Source of the DNA: an uncultured Eubacteriales bacterium
GTDB taxonomy: Bacteria; Bacillota; Clostridia; Oscillospirales; Oscillospiraceae
Length of the DNA stretch: 45,333 bases
Assembly (NCBI GenBank): GCA_900549485.1
Contig: UROG01000020.1
Location: 1 to 45,333, forward strand
Reading direction: 5' to 3'
Shown here: piece by piece, positions 32,297 to 40,630 of the stretch
Numbering within the stretch: the stretch's first letter is position 1
Layout of the letters: each line of letters starts with the position of its first letter
Program-made: the position numbers and the translations under genes
Notes under the pieces: generated by a model
Database searches by the model: none
The model's input: the letters and a program-made list of their open reading frames with translations, nothing else
Told to the model about the DNA's origin: nothing

Positions 32297-32324
32297 AACG
32301 GGAGGAGAGAGTTCTCCTCCCGTT
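32297..32324 (-). other. Intercistronic stem-loop between binding-protein and permease genes
   Basis: AACGGGAGGAG and CTCCTCCCGTT pair over 11 bases around a six-base loop. The position after the binding-protein gene is where such systems place stems that protect upstream mRNA and reduce permease expression. Confidence 0.6.
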
Positions 32325-32361
32325 CGGTTTTGTCAATTGATACTATTGTTCAGGGCGAATA

Positions 32362-33675
32362 TCAGCCCATGGTTGCGGCGAACGCGGAGAGATCGTCATT
32401 GATCAGCTCGTATGCCTCTTCGGAGGTGTAGGTTCCGTCGCATGCGCCCTGGAGAGCTTCGCCGAATATGGTCGTGCCTTCAATATGAGCGGACATCGGG
32501 GACAGACCGTTCTCCATGCCGTACCAATACCAAGTGGTGTTCTCGAAAGCGTTCATGATGGTTTCAACCTCGGTCTGGAACGCGGCGACCTTCTCACTTG
32601 CCTTGTATATCTCAAATGCAGGCAGGTAGGAGGGGAATGCGAACATGGGGCGGCTCAGCGCACGTTCCGCTGCGCGCTCGGGAGTGTAGAGCTTTGTGAG
32701 GAATTCGGAAACAAGAGCGGTGCGCTCCTCGGATTCCTGCTTGGTGCCGACAAAGCAGTAGCCGGAGCCGAAGGATGCGACCTTGTTGCCGTCAACGCCG
32801 GGGAAGTCGAAGCAGCCGAGTTTATCGACCATCTCGGGGGCGTTGCCCTGCGCATTGCCGATGACTGCGCCCATGTCGAGGGTCATTGCAACGGTGCCGG
32901 AAACGGCGAGAGCGTTGCGGTAGTCACCCCAGCTCCATGTGAGGGAGCCGGCGGGAGAAGCAGTCTTGTAGAGATCGACGAGGTAGTCGATAACTTCGAT
33001 CATCTCATCCTTTTCCTTGTCAAAGACATACTCGCCGGTATCGGGATCGAGGAAGAACACGCCCTTGGAGCACATCAGCTCATAAAGGGTCTGTGCCGCG
33101 ACCTGAACGCCGTCCAGAGGAACGGGGAAGCCCTTCATTGCGTCGCCGTCGTTGAGCGCTTCTGCGACTGCCTTGAACTCAGCCCATGTGGTGGGGATCT
33201 CAAGACCCTTTTCCTCAAACAGATCCTTGCGGTACCATACGGAGGTGTGCATTGCCCAGTCGGGAAGACCGTAGATGTGGCCGTCAGCGCCGGTCAGAAC
33301 GGTTTTGTAGGCGTCGGAGAAATCATCGGCACCGATGGTGTTGATGATATCGTCCAGAGGCATGAGAACCTCGTCGGAGTAGAGCTGTGCGGTGCCGCCG
33401 AAGTTGACGTGCATGACGTCGGGAACCTCGTCGGTTGCCGCGGCAGTAGCCAGCTTACCTATCATTTCGCTGAAGGAGAGCTTTTCTACCTCAACTTCAA
33501 CACCCATCTCTTTGCCGAGTTCGGTGAACTGCTTGTTGAGGACTTCAAACTGTGCGTCAGCGGTGAGGCAGGTCCAGATGACCAGCTTTTCGGGCTCGGC
33601 CGCCTGACCGATAGCGGTAAGCGAGAACATTGTGAGAACTGCCAGGAGAAGTGCGATCAGTTTTTTTGCTTTCAT
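32362..33675 (-). CDS. Extracellular substrate-binding protein of a CUT1-type ABC transporter
   Basis: A 437-residue solute-binding protein. The ATG at 33673-33675, with AAAGGA upstream, begins MKAKKLIALLLAVLTMFSL, a signal peptide that ends in TAIGQAAEPE. No lipobox cysteine is present, so cleavage would be by signal peptidase I and the protein would not be lipid-anchored. That is odd for a Gram-positive host. The mature part has the family 1 pattern (LVIWTCLTADAQFEVLNKQF, WYRKDLFEEKGLEIPTTWAEF). The ligand is not deducible; context suggests a sugar acid or related compound. Confidence 0.88.
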   Translation of the reverse strand: MKAKKLIALLLAVLTMFSLTAIGQAAEPEKLVIWTCLTADAQFEVLNKQFTELGKEMGVEVEVEKLSFSEMIGKLATAAATDEVPDVMHVNFGGTAQLYSDEVLMPLDDIINTIGADDFSDAYKTVLTGADGHIYGLPDWAMHTSVWYRKDLFEEKGLEIPTTWAEFKAVAEALNDGDAMKGFPVPLDGVQVAAQTLYELMCSKGVFFLDPDTGEYVFDKEKDEMIEVIDYLVDLYKTASPAGSLTWSWGDYRNALAVSGTVAMTLDMGAVIGNAQGNAPEMVDKLGCFDFPGVDGNKVASFGSGYCFVGTKQESEERTALVSEFLTKLYTPERAAERALSRPMFAFPSYLPAFEIYKASEKVAAFQTEVETIMNAFENTTWYWYGMENGLSPMSAHIEGTTIFGEALQGACDGTYTSEEAYELINDDLSAFAATMG

Positions 33676-33702
33676 GTTTTTGCGTCCTTTCATTTTGTTT
33701 GC

Positions 33703-33746
33703 GCAGTACCGCAAAATTCCCGCCGACGGGAATTGCGCGGCACTGC
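33703..33746 (-). other. Intercistronic stem-loops before the binding-protein gene
   Basis: GCAGT, CCGC and AATTCCCG (from 33703) pair with CGGGAATT, GCGG and ACTGC (to 33746) around CCGA with small mismatches. A second stem (CAGAGC/GCTCTG) lies at about 33772-33787. They fill most of the gap between the oxidoreductase and binding-protein genes. Confidence 0.5.
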
Positions 33747-33818
33747 TTTTGTTTATTTACACAGAGCCTTTGCTCTGCGAAAAATTCAAAGTGAAGCGGA
33801 TGTAGAAACCTGTGCCGA

Positions 33819-35162
33819 TCAGAGAATACCGCCCTGCTCGACGAGCTTTGCCTGAAGCGCCTTGATATCGACATTGCGGGCGGTAACGCCGGCCTTGACC
33901 GCCATGGCGGCTGCGGTGCCGACGGCTTCGCCCATTACCATGCACTGCGGCATGCAGCGGATGCAGTTGGCTACCTCTATTTCGTATGAGGCGCAGCGAC
34001 CCGCGACAAGCAGGTTTTCCTTGCCTTTGACGACCATGCAGCTGTAAGGAATAGTCATGGATGTGCCCAGCTCCAGATCGTAAACGACCATGGTCTCCCC
34101 CTCGGGAGTGTGGAAGCCTGCGGGCATTGCACCGCGGCCTATGCTGTCGGGGAAGTCCTTTGCGTCGAGGAAGTCCTGGAACTTGACCTCGTAATCGCAT
34201 ATCACGCGGCGGGATTCACGCACGCCAAGCATTGCGGCGATTGCAGTGAGATAGGAATTTTCAAAGCCGGGAATGTAATTTTTCATCGCCCATGCCACGT
34301 CGTACAGGCACTTCTGGGAGAAATTCTCCTGTTCGGTGCGTGTTTCCATGCCGATGGTGCTGTTCGCCTCAAGCGCGCCGGAGCAGTTGATCGTCATTTC
34401 GCCGGGATTGGGAGTAGAGGTAAAGATACCAAGCCAGTGACGGAGATATTCCTTGTCCGCCGGAAGCTCGACGTCTTTGAGCTCGTCCTTAAGACCGAAG
34501 TGCATAAGTCCGGGGAAGCTCCTGAAATCGTGCCATGCGGGGGGCATCATAGTGTCCATTACGGGCGGATGCTCCTCATAGTATTTTGCGACCTTTTCCA
34601 TGTCCACACCGGCCATTTTGCCGATGAGCGTCATAGGTTGGATATCCTCGTCGCGCCGGATATCATATGTTGCGCCCGCCTTTGCGCAGACGCCTGCGTC
34701 GCCGGTGCAGTCGATAACGACCTTGCCGTGTACCTCAATGAGATTCATTTCTGATACGACGACCAGACCGGTGACGGTATCGCCGTCCTGAAGCACGTCG
34801 ATTATCTGCGTGTTCAGATAGGTAGTAAGATTAGGCTCTTTTGCCGCCAGATCGTCAAGAACGACCTTGGCGACCTCTGTATCATAAAGATAACAGACGT
34901 CTTTTTCGGGATCTTTGTCAACGATCGCGCCCATGTCCTTGAGAATGTTTCTCAGCTCCCATGTCATACCGCCGACACAGCGCTTGAGCTTATCGGAAAA
35001 ACCGACCCATGCGCCCTGCATACCGGAGGTGAACTGACCGCCGAGACACCTGTTCTTTTCTACCACGAGAGTTTTTGCGCCGTTTCTTGCCGCCGCGAGA
35101 GCCGCAATGCATCCGGCAGTGCCGCCGCCGGCTACTATGACATCAAATTCTTTAGCTATCAT
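33819..35162 (-). CDS. FAD-dependent oxidoreductase
   Basis: A 447-residue flavoprotein of the FAD_oxidored type. The N-terminal dinucleotide fold reads DVIVAGGGTAGCIAALAAARNGAKTLVVEK and is followed by CLGGQFTSGMQG. VVIDCTGDAGVCAKAGA and the C-terminal LVAGRCASYEIEVANCIRCMPQCMVMGEAVGTAAA are typical. There is no signal peptide; it probably works in the cytoplasm. The ATG at 35160-35162 with AAGGAGGAG upstream is preferred to the longer frame. It is co-transcribed with a DapA-family gene and an ABC transporter, so it likely oxidises an imported substrate or its product. Confidence 0.87.
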   Translation of the reverse strand: MIAKEFDVIVAGGGTAGCIAALAAARNGAKTLVVEKNRCLGGQFTSGMQGAWVGFSDKLKRCVGGMTWELRNILKDMGAIVDKDPEKDVCYLYDTEVAKVVLDDLAAKEPNLTTYLNTQIIDVLQDGDTVTGLVVVSEMNLIEVHGKVVIDCTGDAGVCAKAGATYDIRRDEDIQPMTLIGKMAGVDMEKVAKYYEEHPPVMDTMMPPAWHDFRSFPGLMHFGLKDELKDVELPADKEYLRHWLGIFTSTPNPGEMTINCSGALEANSTIGMETRTEQENFSQKCLYDVAWAMKNYIPGFENSYLTAIAAMLGVRESRRVICDYEVKFQDFLDAKDFPDSIGRGAMPAGFHTPEGETMVVYDLELGTSMTIPYSCMVVKGKENLLVAGRCASYEIEVANCIRCMPQCMVMGEAVGTAAAMAVKAGVTARNVDIKALQAKLVEQGGIL

Positions 35163-35185
35163 TTGGTTCTCCTCCTTTTCGCCGC

Positions 35186-35219
35186 TTCTTTCGCCCCCGG
35201 TAAGGAGGGGGCGAAAGAA
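35186..35219 (-). other. Intercistronic stem-loop between DapA-family and FAD genes
   Basis: TTCTTTCGCCCCC (35186-35198) pairs with GGGGGCGAAAGAA (35207-35219) over 13 bases, a few bases before the ribosome-binding site of the oxidoreductase gene. Confidence 0.55.
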
Positions 35220-35285
35220 AGGCAAAAATAATACTCAGAATGTTTTGTTTCTATGTTCCGTGCAGTTTCAGAGACGGCCGCCGGA

Positions 35286-36200
35286 TCAGATGTAGTTATA
35301 GTGCTTGAGAACCTTCTTGAGTCTGTCGATATCCTCTGCGGGCAGCTCGGAGATAACGGGCTTGCGGCAGTAGCCTGCGTCAACGCCGCGCAGCTTCAGA
35401 CCTTCCTTGATTATCTGGAGCCAGAGCACATCGCCGTTGGAGTCGGCCTCGGTGAACAGCGGCAGGTAAGGCCATACCAGCTCTTCCTGAGCCTTCATTG
35501 CTTCGGCGGTCTTCTTTGCCTTTGCAAGGTTGTAAACGGTGGAGTTCTCTTTCGGGAAGAGGTTGCCGGTGCCGACGACCCAGCCGTCCGTCCAGCAGGA
35601 CAGTGTCTCGACCGCGCATACGTCGTAGCCATAGAAGATGTTGAAGTTCTCGTCGGTCAGACGGCGGAGATTCTGCTGCCTGAATACGTCTGCCTGACGC
35701 TCCTTGATAGCGTCGATGCAGCCCTCGTTGTAGAGCTTTGCGATGAAGCGGTCGTCAAGAAGAACGGTGGAGTAGTAGGGGTTGTGGTACATCATTACGG
35801 GGATGTCGATAGCATTGTGGATGGTCTTGTAGTGTTCATACAGCTCCTGCTTGTTCGGTCCCATGTACCACGGGGTAACAGCCATGATGCCGTCTGCGCC
35901 GTCTGCCTCGGCGGCCTTGGACATCTCAACGACGTCGCCGGTGCGGTATGCGCCGGTGGAAGCGACGACCTTGATGCCGCAGTCGTGACCTGCTTCGATG
36001 TATGCCTTGTTGACGGCGATCTGCTCATCCTTTTCAAGCGCTATCATTTCGCCGGTTGAACCGGAGGGAATGATACCGGTAACGCCGTTGTCTGCCAGGA
36101 ACTTGGTGACTTCCTTGATGCCCTGGAAGTTGATGGACTCGTCCTTGTTGAACGGGGTTACTACCGGAATATAGATACCTTCGAGCTTCATTCTTGCCAT
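35286..36200 (-). CDS. DapA/N-acetylneuraminate lyase family aldolase
   Basis: A 304-residue class I aldolase-fold enzyme of the DHDPS/NAL/KDG-aldolase family. The signature GSTGE (47-51), catalytic tyrosine in YHNPYY (Y138) and Schiff-base lysine in DAIKER (K166) are present. The specificity residues do not obviously fit lysine biosynthesis. The setting (ABC importer, FAD oxidoreductase, IclR control) suggests cleavage or dehydration of a sugar acid or hydroxy-acid, by inference. It is the first gene of the operon, with AAGGAG before the ATG and a promoter at 36291-36319. Confidence 0.88.
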   Translation of the reverse strand: MARMKLEGIYIPVVTPFNKDESINFQGIKEVTKFLADNGVTGIIPSGSTGEMIALEKDEQIAVNKAYIEAGHDCGIKVVASTGAYRTGDVVEMSKAAEADGADGIMAVTPWYMGPNKQELYEHYKTIHNAIDIPVMMYHNPYYSTVLLDDRFIAKLYNEGCIDAIKERQADVFRQQNLRRLTDENFNIFYGYDVCAVETLSCWTDGWVVGTGNLFPKENSTVYNLAKAKKTAEAMKAQEELVWPYLPLFTEADSNGDVLWLQIIKEGLKLRGVDAGYCRKPVISELPAEDIDRLKKVLKHYNYI

Positions 36201-36235
36201 GATTTTTCTCCTTAAACAAAAGATTGTTTTGTTAC

Positions 36236-36285
36236 GGAACGGTAATTCCTACGGAATACTCATTCTGTCGGAATACATATTCCGA
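36236..36285. promoter_or_regulatory. Three GGAA...TTCC palindromes, likely IclR operators
   Basis: GGAACGGTAATTCC (from 36236), CGGAATACTCATTCTG (from 36252, one mismatch) and TCGGAATACATATTCCGA (36268-36285, perfect 8-bp arms around CA) lie in a row. They fall just after the -10 box of the minus-strand catabolic promoter, over the start of transcription. This is where an IclR repressor of the GGAAT...ATTCC type would bind. Confidence 0.65.
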
Positions 36286-36290
36286 TTTTG

Positions 36291-36319
36291 ACTATATACT
36301 CTTTTTCCCGTGCAGTCAA
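36291..36319 (-). promoter_or_regulatory. Promoter of the DapA-FAD-ABC operon
   Basis: Minus-strand TTGACT (complement of 36314-36319), 17-base spacer, TATAGT (complement of 36291-36296). The perfect operator palindrome begins six bases downstream of the -10 box. Confidence 0.7.
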
Positions 36320-36434
36320 CCTTAATTTTGCGTTCAAAATTTTTTTGTGGATTGTGCAAAAAAACGAATATTCCCTTTTAGCAAATAGTGACAAAGCAAA
36401 TTTGCCCGTTTCCGGAAGCGGCGTACATAACTTG

Positions 36435-36462
36435 TTGACAGATAAGGCGCGCAAGGTATAAA
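36435..36462 (+). promoter_or_regulatory. Promoter of the IclR gene
   Basis: TTGACA (36435-36440), 16-base spacer, TATAAA (36457-36462), 39 bases before the start codon. Confidence 0.7.
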
Positions 36463-36501
36463 ATAGCCGAAATCAAACTTTTTCGGAAGGGGGATTTTCA
36501 A

Positions 36502-37284
36502 ATGGAAGGGAATACACAGAAAACGGAAACTATAAAAATGGTCGAAAGCGCCATGGGCGTTCTTGATCTGCTCCGCTGTGCGAAAGCGCCGCTCGGAGTA
36601 AATGCCATTGCAAAAACCTGCACGCTCAATCCCTCAACGGCTTTTCGTATTTTAAAGACTCTGGAAATGACGGGCTGGGTTTACCAGCTTGAAGAAGGTC
36701 AATATATAGCCGGAGAAAAAATAAGCTTTGTCACGGAAAAGAACAATTTCTACCTTGCGCTCAGCGATGCGGCCAAATGCCCTATGGAGCAGTGCACCGC
36801 GAAGCACGGCCTCGCTATGAACCTTATCGTGCGCAACGGGGCTGACTGCCGCATTATTCAGCAGTCGCTTACAAAGTCAATAATCAACTACGTCCCGCCG
36901 CTCAACTCTGTCCTGCCTTACTATGCCTGCGGCGGCGGAAAAATACTGCTTTGCGAACTGCCGTCTGCGCTTATAGATCAGCTTCTCGAAACGCACAAGC
37001 CCGAGGCGCTGACGCCCTTTACGATAATCGACCCGGACACGTACCGGGAGGAGCTAAAAAAAACAGTCGCAAACGGCTACGCGATAGACTTTCAGGAGAG
37101 CAGCATCAACGGCAGCTGCATCGCCGTGCCCGTCCGCGACAGAGAGGGTACAATTGTCGCTTCGCTATCATTCAGCGGTCTGATAGGCGTGTCGGACCCC
37201 AACAAGCTTCTCAAATATGTGCCGTATCTTAAAGAATGCTCCGCTGCGGTAACAAAAAGCCTGTATGACTGCTGGAAAATGTGA
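36502..37284 (+). CDS. IclR family transcriptional regulator
   Basis: A 260-residue regulator with an N-terminal winged helix-turn-helix (about residues 14-75; GVNAIAKTCTLNPSTAFRILKTLEMTGWV) and a C-terminal effector domain (about 90-255; YACGGGKILL, NGYAIDFQESSINGSCIAVPVRDREGTIVASLSFSG). It is divergent from the catabolic operon with operator-like palindromes between, so it very likely controls that operon in response to its substrate. AAGGGGG precedes the ATG. Confidence 0.92.
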   Translation: MEGNTQKTETIKMVESAMGVLDLLRCAKAPLGVNAIAKTCTLNPSTAFRILKTLEMTGWVYQLEEGQYIAGEKISFVTEKNNFYLALSDAAKCPMEQCTAKHGLAMNLIVRNGADCRIIQQSLTKSIINYVPPLNSVLPYYACGGGKILLCELPSALIDQLLETHKPEALTPFTIIDPDTYREELKKTVANGYAIDFQESSINGSCIAVPVRDREGTIVASLSFSGLIGVSDPNKLLKYVPYLKECSAAVTKSLYDCWKM

Positions 37285-37297
37285 ATAAATATGAAAA

Positions 37298-37334
37298 AAA
37301 CACCCCCTGCATCCAAACGGATGCAGGGGTGTTT
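37298..37334 (-). terminator. Terminator of pnp (also serves iclR)
   Basis: AAACACCCC-TGCATCC pairs with GGATGCAGGGGTGTTT with one bulged C. On the minus strand it is followed by seven T. A second stem (TGTCCGGC/GCCGGACA, about 37339-37370) lies between it and the pnp stop. Confidence 0.75.
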
Positions 37335-37388
37335 GAAACTGTCCGGCAGCCTTGATGAGGCCGCCGGACAAGACTATTGACGGAAATA

Positions 37389-39506
37389 TTACGCTTCGCC
37401 GCGCTCTCTGAGAGCGTCCTTGCGGCTGAGGTCAATGCCCTTCGGGCCGACGTTCATGACCTTTACCCAAGTCATGTCGCCTATCTTGAGGACGTCCTCA
37501 ACCTTTTCGGTGCGCTTGAACTCAAGATCCTTGATCTTTACAAGACCGTCCTTGCCGGGGGCAAGCTCGACCCATGCGCCGAAATCGGAGCGGATGTTGG
37601 AAACCTTGCCGTAGTACAGAGCGCCGACTTCCGGCTCAAACACTATCTGCTCAATGGTGGTGCGTGCGGCGCGGCAGGCCTCGATATCGGAGGAGGCGAT
37701 GAATATGCTGCCGTCGTCGTTGATATCGATCTTGCAGCCGGTGTCTGCGGTGATCTTCTGGATGACCTTGCCGCCGGAGCCGATGACCTCGCGGATCTTG
37801 TCGGGATTGATGTGCATCTGGATCATCTTGGGAGCGGTCTTTGCAAGCTCCTTGCGCGGCTCGGCAATGGCCTTGAGCATTATCGCGTCAAGGATCTGGA
37901 AGCGGGCTTCCTTGGTGATAGCAAAAGCTTCCTTGACTATCTCATGCTTCAGACCGTCGTTCTTGAGATCCATCTGTATCGCGGTGATACCCTGCTTGGT
38001 GCCGGCAACCTTGAAGTCCATTTCGCCGTGGAAGTCCTCAACGCCTTGAATGTCGATGAATGTGGTGAAATCGTCGCCGTCCTGAATAAGACCGCAGGAG
38101 ATACCGGCAACGGGAGCCTTGATGGGGACGCCTGCGTCCATCAGTGCGAGCGTCGTGCCGCAGATAGAACCCTGAGAGGTTGAACCGTTGGAGGAAAGAA
38201 CCTCAGAGACGACGCGGATAGCGTAGGGGAAGTCCTCAACATCGGGGATAACCGCGTCAAGAGCTTTTTCCACAAGCGCGCCGTGGCCGTACTCGCGTCT
38301 GCCGGTGGAGCGGCTCGCACGGGCTTCGCCGGTGGAATAGGACGGCATATTGTAGTGGTGCATGAAGCGCTTCTCTTCCTCTTCCCATATGGTGTCGAGC
38401 TTCTGCGCGTCGGCAAGGGTGGAAAGAGTGGCGATGGACAGAACCTGTGTCTGACCGCGGGTAAAGAGACCGGAGCCGTGGACAACGGGGAGAACGCCGA
38501 CTTCCGCCGCCAGCGGGCGGATCTCGTTCATTGCACGGCCGTCAACGCGCTTGCCTGCGAGCAGCCACTTCTTGACGACCTTCTTCTGAAGCTTGTAAAG
38601 GATCTCGTCCATGTAATTCATAAGGTCGGGATGCTCTTCGCCGTACTTTTCCTCGACCATGCTGACCCAATCGTTCACGCGGGCTTCGCGCACGTTTTTG
38701 TCGTCGGTGTCCATGCAGTATTCCATGGATTCAAATTCGTTCTCATCGAGCTCTGCAAACAGCTCTTCGTCAAAGGAGGCGTGTTCATATTCAAACTTGG
38801 GCTTGCCGATCTCCTCGACCATTCTGTCGATAAGGTCGAGAACGGGCTGGAGATGCTCATGCGCCTGAACGATACCCTCATACATGACCTCGTCGGGAAC
38901 CTGATCTGCCTCGGACTCTATCATGACTATCTTTTTGTGAGTCGCGGCGATGGTGGTGGTCATGCGGTTGTTCTTGCGTTCTTCCTTGGTGGGGTTGAAG
39001 AGATACTTCTCGCCGTCCCAGCCGAGAACGATACCGGCGATAGGACCGTTGAAGGGAACGTCGGAAATGGAGACAGCCGCGGACGCGCCGATCATTGCGG
39101 TGATCTCGGGGGAGCAGTCACGGTCAACGGAGAGCACTTCGCATGCAATGACAACATCGTTGCGGAGATCGGACGGGAAGAGAGGACGCATCGGGCGGTC
39201 GATAAGACGGGAAGCGAGAACAGCGGGAAGGCTGGGCTTGCCTTCACGGCGCATGAAGCTGCCGGGGATGCGGCCTACCGCGTAGAGCTTTTCGTTAAAG
39301 TCAACTGCGAGAGGGAAATAATCAATGCCGTCCTTGGGACGTGCGGAAGCGGTGCAGGTGACGAGAACGGTGGTTTCGCCGTATCTGACCAGCACTGCGG
39401 CGTTGCACAGCTCAGCCAGCTTGCCGACTTCCATAGACAGAGGACGGCCTTCATACATCATTTCGTACTTTTTGTAGTTGGGAAACTGCTTATTGGTGAT
39501 TATCAT
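37389..39506 (-). CDS. pnp: Polyribonucleotide nucleotidyltransferase (PNPase)
   Basis: A 705-residue 3'-5' phosphorolytic exoribonuclease. Two RNase PH domains flank a helical linker (LVTCTASARPKDGIDYFPL, RPLFPSDLRNDVV; then RTQVLSIATL-like and STSQGSICGTTLALMDAGVP). A KH domain (IREVIGSGGKVIQKITADTG, about 570-590) and an S1 domain (YYGKVSNIRSDFGAWVELAPG) follow. Length is normal. It lies downstream of rpsO with a stem-loop leader at 39548-39598, the classic rpsO-pnp arrangement. Confidence 0.97.
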   Translation of the reverse strand: MIITNKQFPNYKKYEMMYEGRPLSMEVGKLAELCNAAVLVRYGETTVLVTCTASARPKDGIDYFPLAVDFNEKLYAVGRIPGSFMRREGKPSLPAVLASRLIDRPMRPLFPSDLRNDVVIACEVLSVDRDCSPEITAMIGASAAVSISDVPFNGPIAGIVLGWDGEKYLFNPTKEERKNNRMTTTIAATHKKIVMIESEADQVPDEVMYEGIVQAHEHLQPVLDLIDRMVEEIGKPKFEYEHASFDEELFAELDENEFESMEYCMDTDDKNVREARVNDWVSMVEEKYGEEHPDLMNYMDEILYKLQKKVVKKWLLAGKRVDGRAMNEIRPLAAEVGVLPVVHGSGLFTRGQTQVLSIATLSTLADAQKLDTIWEEEEKRFMHHYNMPSYSTGEARASRSTGRREYGHGALVEKALDAVIPDVEDFPYAIRVVSEVLSSNGSTSQGSICGTTLALMDAGVPIKAPVAGISCGLIQDGDDFTTFIDIQGVEDFHGEMDFKVAGTKQGITAIQMDLKNDGLKHEIVKEAFAITKEARFQILDAIMLKAIAEPRKELAKTAPKMIQMHINPDKIREVIGSGGKVIQKITADTGCKIDINDDGSIFIASSDIEACRAARTTIEQIVFEPEVGALYYGKVSNIRSDFGAWVELAPGKDGLVKIKDLEFKRTEKVEDVLKIGDMTWVKVMNVGPKGIDLSRKDALRERGEA

Positions 39507-39547
39507 GTGTTTCTCCTTAATTTTATCATTACACTTTTTTACGCTCA

Positions 39548-39598
39548 GTACTTAGAAAAATGCTCCTGCCGGCAGGACGAAAGCACTTTTCTAAATAC
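39548..39598 (-). promoter_or_regulatory. Stem-loop leader of pnp
   Basis: Outer arms 39548-39564 and 39582-39598 (TTAGAAAAATGCT paired with AGCACTTTTCTAA plus flanks) enclose the palindrome TCCTGCCGGCAGGA. Both plus-strand mismatches become G-U pairs in minus-strand RNA. This fits a leader in pnp mRNA, comparable in position to the RNase III/PNPase autoregulation stem known between rpsO and pnp in E. coli. Confidence 0.65.
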
Positions 39599-39639
39599 CA
39601 AGCCGTTAAAAAGCGCTTGCTTATTTGCTTGGGCGCGGG

Positions 39640-39677
39640 AAAAAACATGGAGAGACAGTATTCACTTGTCTCTCCAT
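39640..39677 (-). terminator. Terminator of rpsO
   Basis: ATGGAGAGACA (39647-39657) pairs with TGTCTCTCCAT (39667-39677). In the minus-strand direction TTTTTT follows. Read-through would still feed pnp. Confidence 0.8.
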
Positions 39678-39709
39678 AAAAACCTTCATAATCCTCGGAA
39701 AAGCTGAAA

Positions 39710-39976
39710 TTACTTGCGGATGTTCAGCTTTGCAATGATTGCACGGTAACGCTCGATATCCTTCTTGGCCATGTAGTCGAGAAGACGGCGGCGCTTACCA
39801 ACCATTTTATACATACCCAGACGGCTGTGGTCGTCATTGGGGTGGGACTTGAGATGCTCAGTAAGCTCACGGATACGCTGGGTGAGGATGGCAACCTGAA
39901 CCTCGGGAGAGCCGGTGTCGCCCTCGTGCAGAGCGTTCTCGGAGATGACCTGGGTCTTAACTTCTTTTGTTATCAT
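39710..39976 (-). CDS. rpsO: 30S ribosomal protein S15
   Basis: An 88-residue S15, which binds 16S rRNA in the central domain and nucleates platform assembly. GDTGSPEVQVAILTQRIRELTEHLKSHPNDDHSRLG and KRRRLLDYM are the standard family sequence. AAAGGGG lies upstream of the ATG. It is transcribed from the promoter at 40091-40119 and followed by a terminator and pnp. Confidence 0.97.
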   Translation of the reverse strand: MITKEVKTQVISENALHEGDTGSPEVQVAILTQRIRELTEHLKSHPNDDHSRLGMYKMVGKRRRLLDYMAKKDIERYRAIIAKLNIRK

Positions 39977-40090
39977 AGGATTATACCCCTTTCAAAGTGT
40001 TACTATACCCTGCGTCCAAGCTATGGGCAGAAAGGACACCGCACAAACGGCATGAACCCCAAAGCTGAGCCCGCGGGCGCGTACTCGAAT

Positions 40091-40119
40091 ATAATAGCAT
40101 CGGGAAGTGCATGTGTCAA
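40091..40119 (-). promoter_or_regulatory. Promoter of rpsO
   Basis: Minus-strand TTGACA (complement of 40114-40119), 17-base spacer, TATTAT (complement of 40091-40096), giving a leader of about 110 bases. Confidence 0.75.
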
Positions 40120-40178
40120 GCATTTTTTGCGCCGTTTCTGCGGATCTGAGACCGGACAGAGGGCATATGCTTAATTGC

Positions 40179-40254
40179 CGGCATACACCCAAATGCAGGG
40201 GCGTATGCCGAATGTCATATAATCGGCACCGCGTCAAGATCGGACAATTGTCCG
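40179..40254. other. Two inverted repeats between rpsO and the XRE gene
   Basis: CGGCATAC-CCC (40179-40190) pairs with GGG-GTATGCCG (40199-40210); the mismatch is G-U in minus-strand RNA. CGGACAATTGTCCG (40241-40254) is a perfect palindrome directly after the XRE stop codon. Together they may end the XRE transcript, though no strong T-run follows. Confidence 0.4.
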
Positions 40255-40255
40255 G

Positions 40256-40501
40256 CTATTCCCTGTACTCCGCTATATCCTCCAGAGTACATTCCAGAAT
40301 TTCGCACAGCTGATTGAGCGTATAGGTGTTTACGTTGCCGTTCTTTCTCAGCCTGTCCAGCTGACCTGTGCTGATTTTGTATTCCTTTATCAGCTTGTAC
40401 TGTGAAATATTCCTTTTGCGCATCGTATCCCACAGCCTGTCAAAAACAATAATGCAGACCACCGCCTTGTAAGTTATCTTCTGCATTAAAGGTATATTCA
40501 T
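40256..40501 (-). CDS. Small XRE-family (Cro/CI-type) regulator
   Basis: A helix-turn-helix protein of about 80 residues. The DNA-binding domain is FDRLWDTMRKRNISQYKLIKEYKISTGQLDRLRKNGNVN, followed by TLNQLCEILECTLEDIAEY. Start choice is open: ATGs at 40525, 40501 and 40486 are in frame but none has a good ribosome-binding site. Homologues I recall begin close to IVFDRLW, where an ATT codon follows AAGGCGGTGG. It is divergent from the membrane-protein gene and the operator-like palindrome at 40517-40536 lies between them. Confidence 0.8.
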   Translation of the reverse strand: MNIPLMQKITYKAVVCIIVFDRLWDTMRKRNISQYKLIKEYKISTGQLDRLRKNGNVNTYTLNQLCEILECTLEDIAEYRE

Positions 40502-40510
40502 ACTCTTTTG

Positions 40511-40539
40511 TTGACAATAGCCCATATTCGGGCTATATT
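40511..40539 (+). promoter_or_regulatory. Promoter with internal palindrome upstream of the DUF6056-like gene
   Basis: TTGACA (40511-40516), 17-base spacer, TATATT (40534-40539). The spacer holds ATAGCCC (40517-40523) and GGGCTAT (40530-40536) around ATATTC, a likely operator for the divergent XRE protein. Confidence 0.6.
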
Positions 40540-40630
40540 ATAAAGCACATCGTTAAGTCGGCTTCGGCAGGGGGGAGAACCTGCTGAAAATCGGCGGGAG
40601 CGAGAGCTTTTTTCATTTGGAGGCGCCGGT

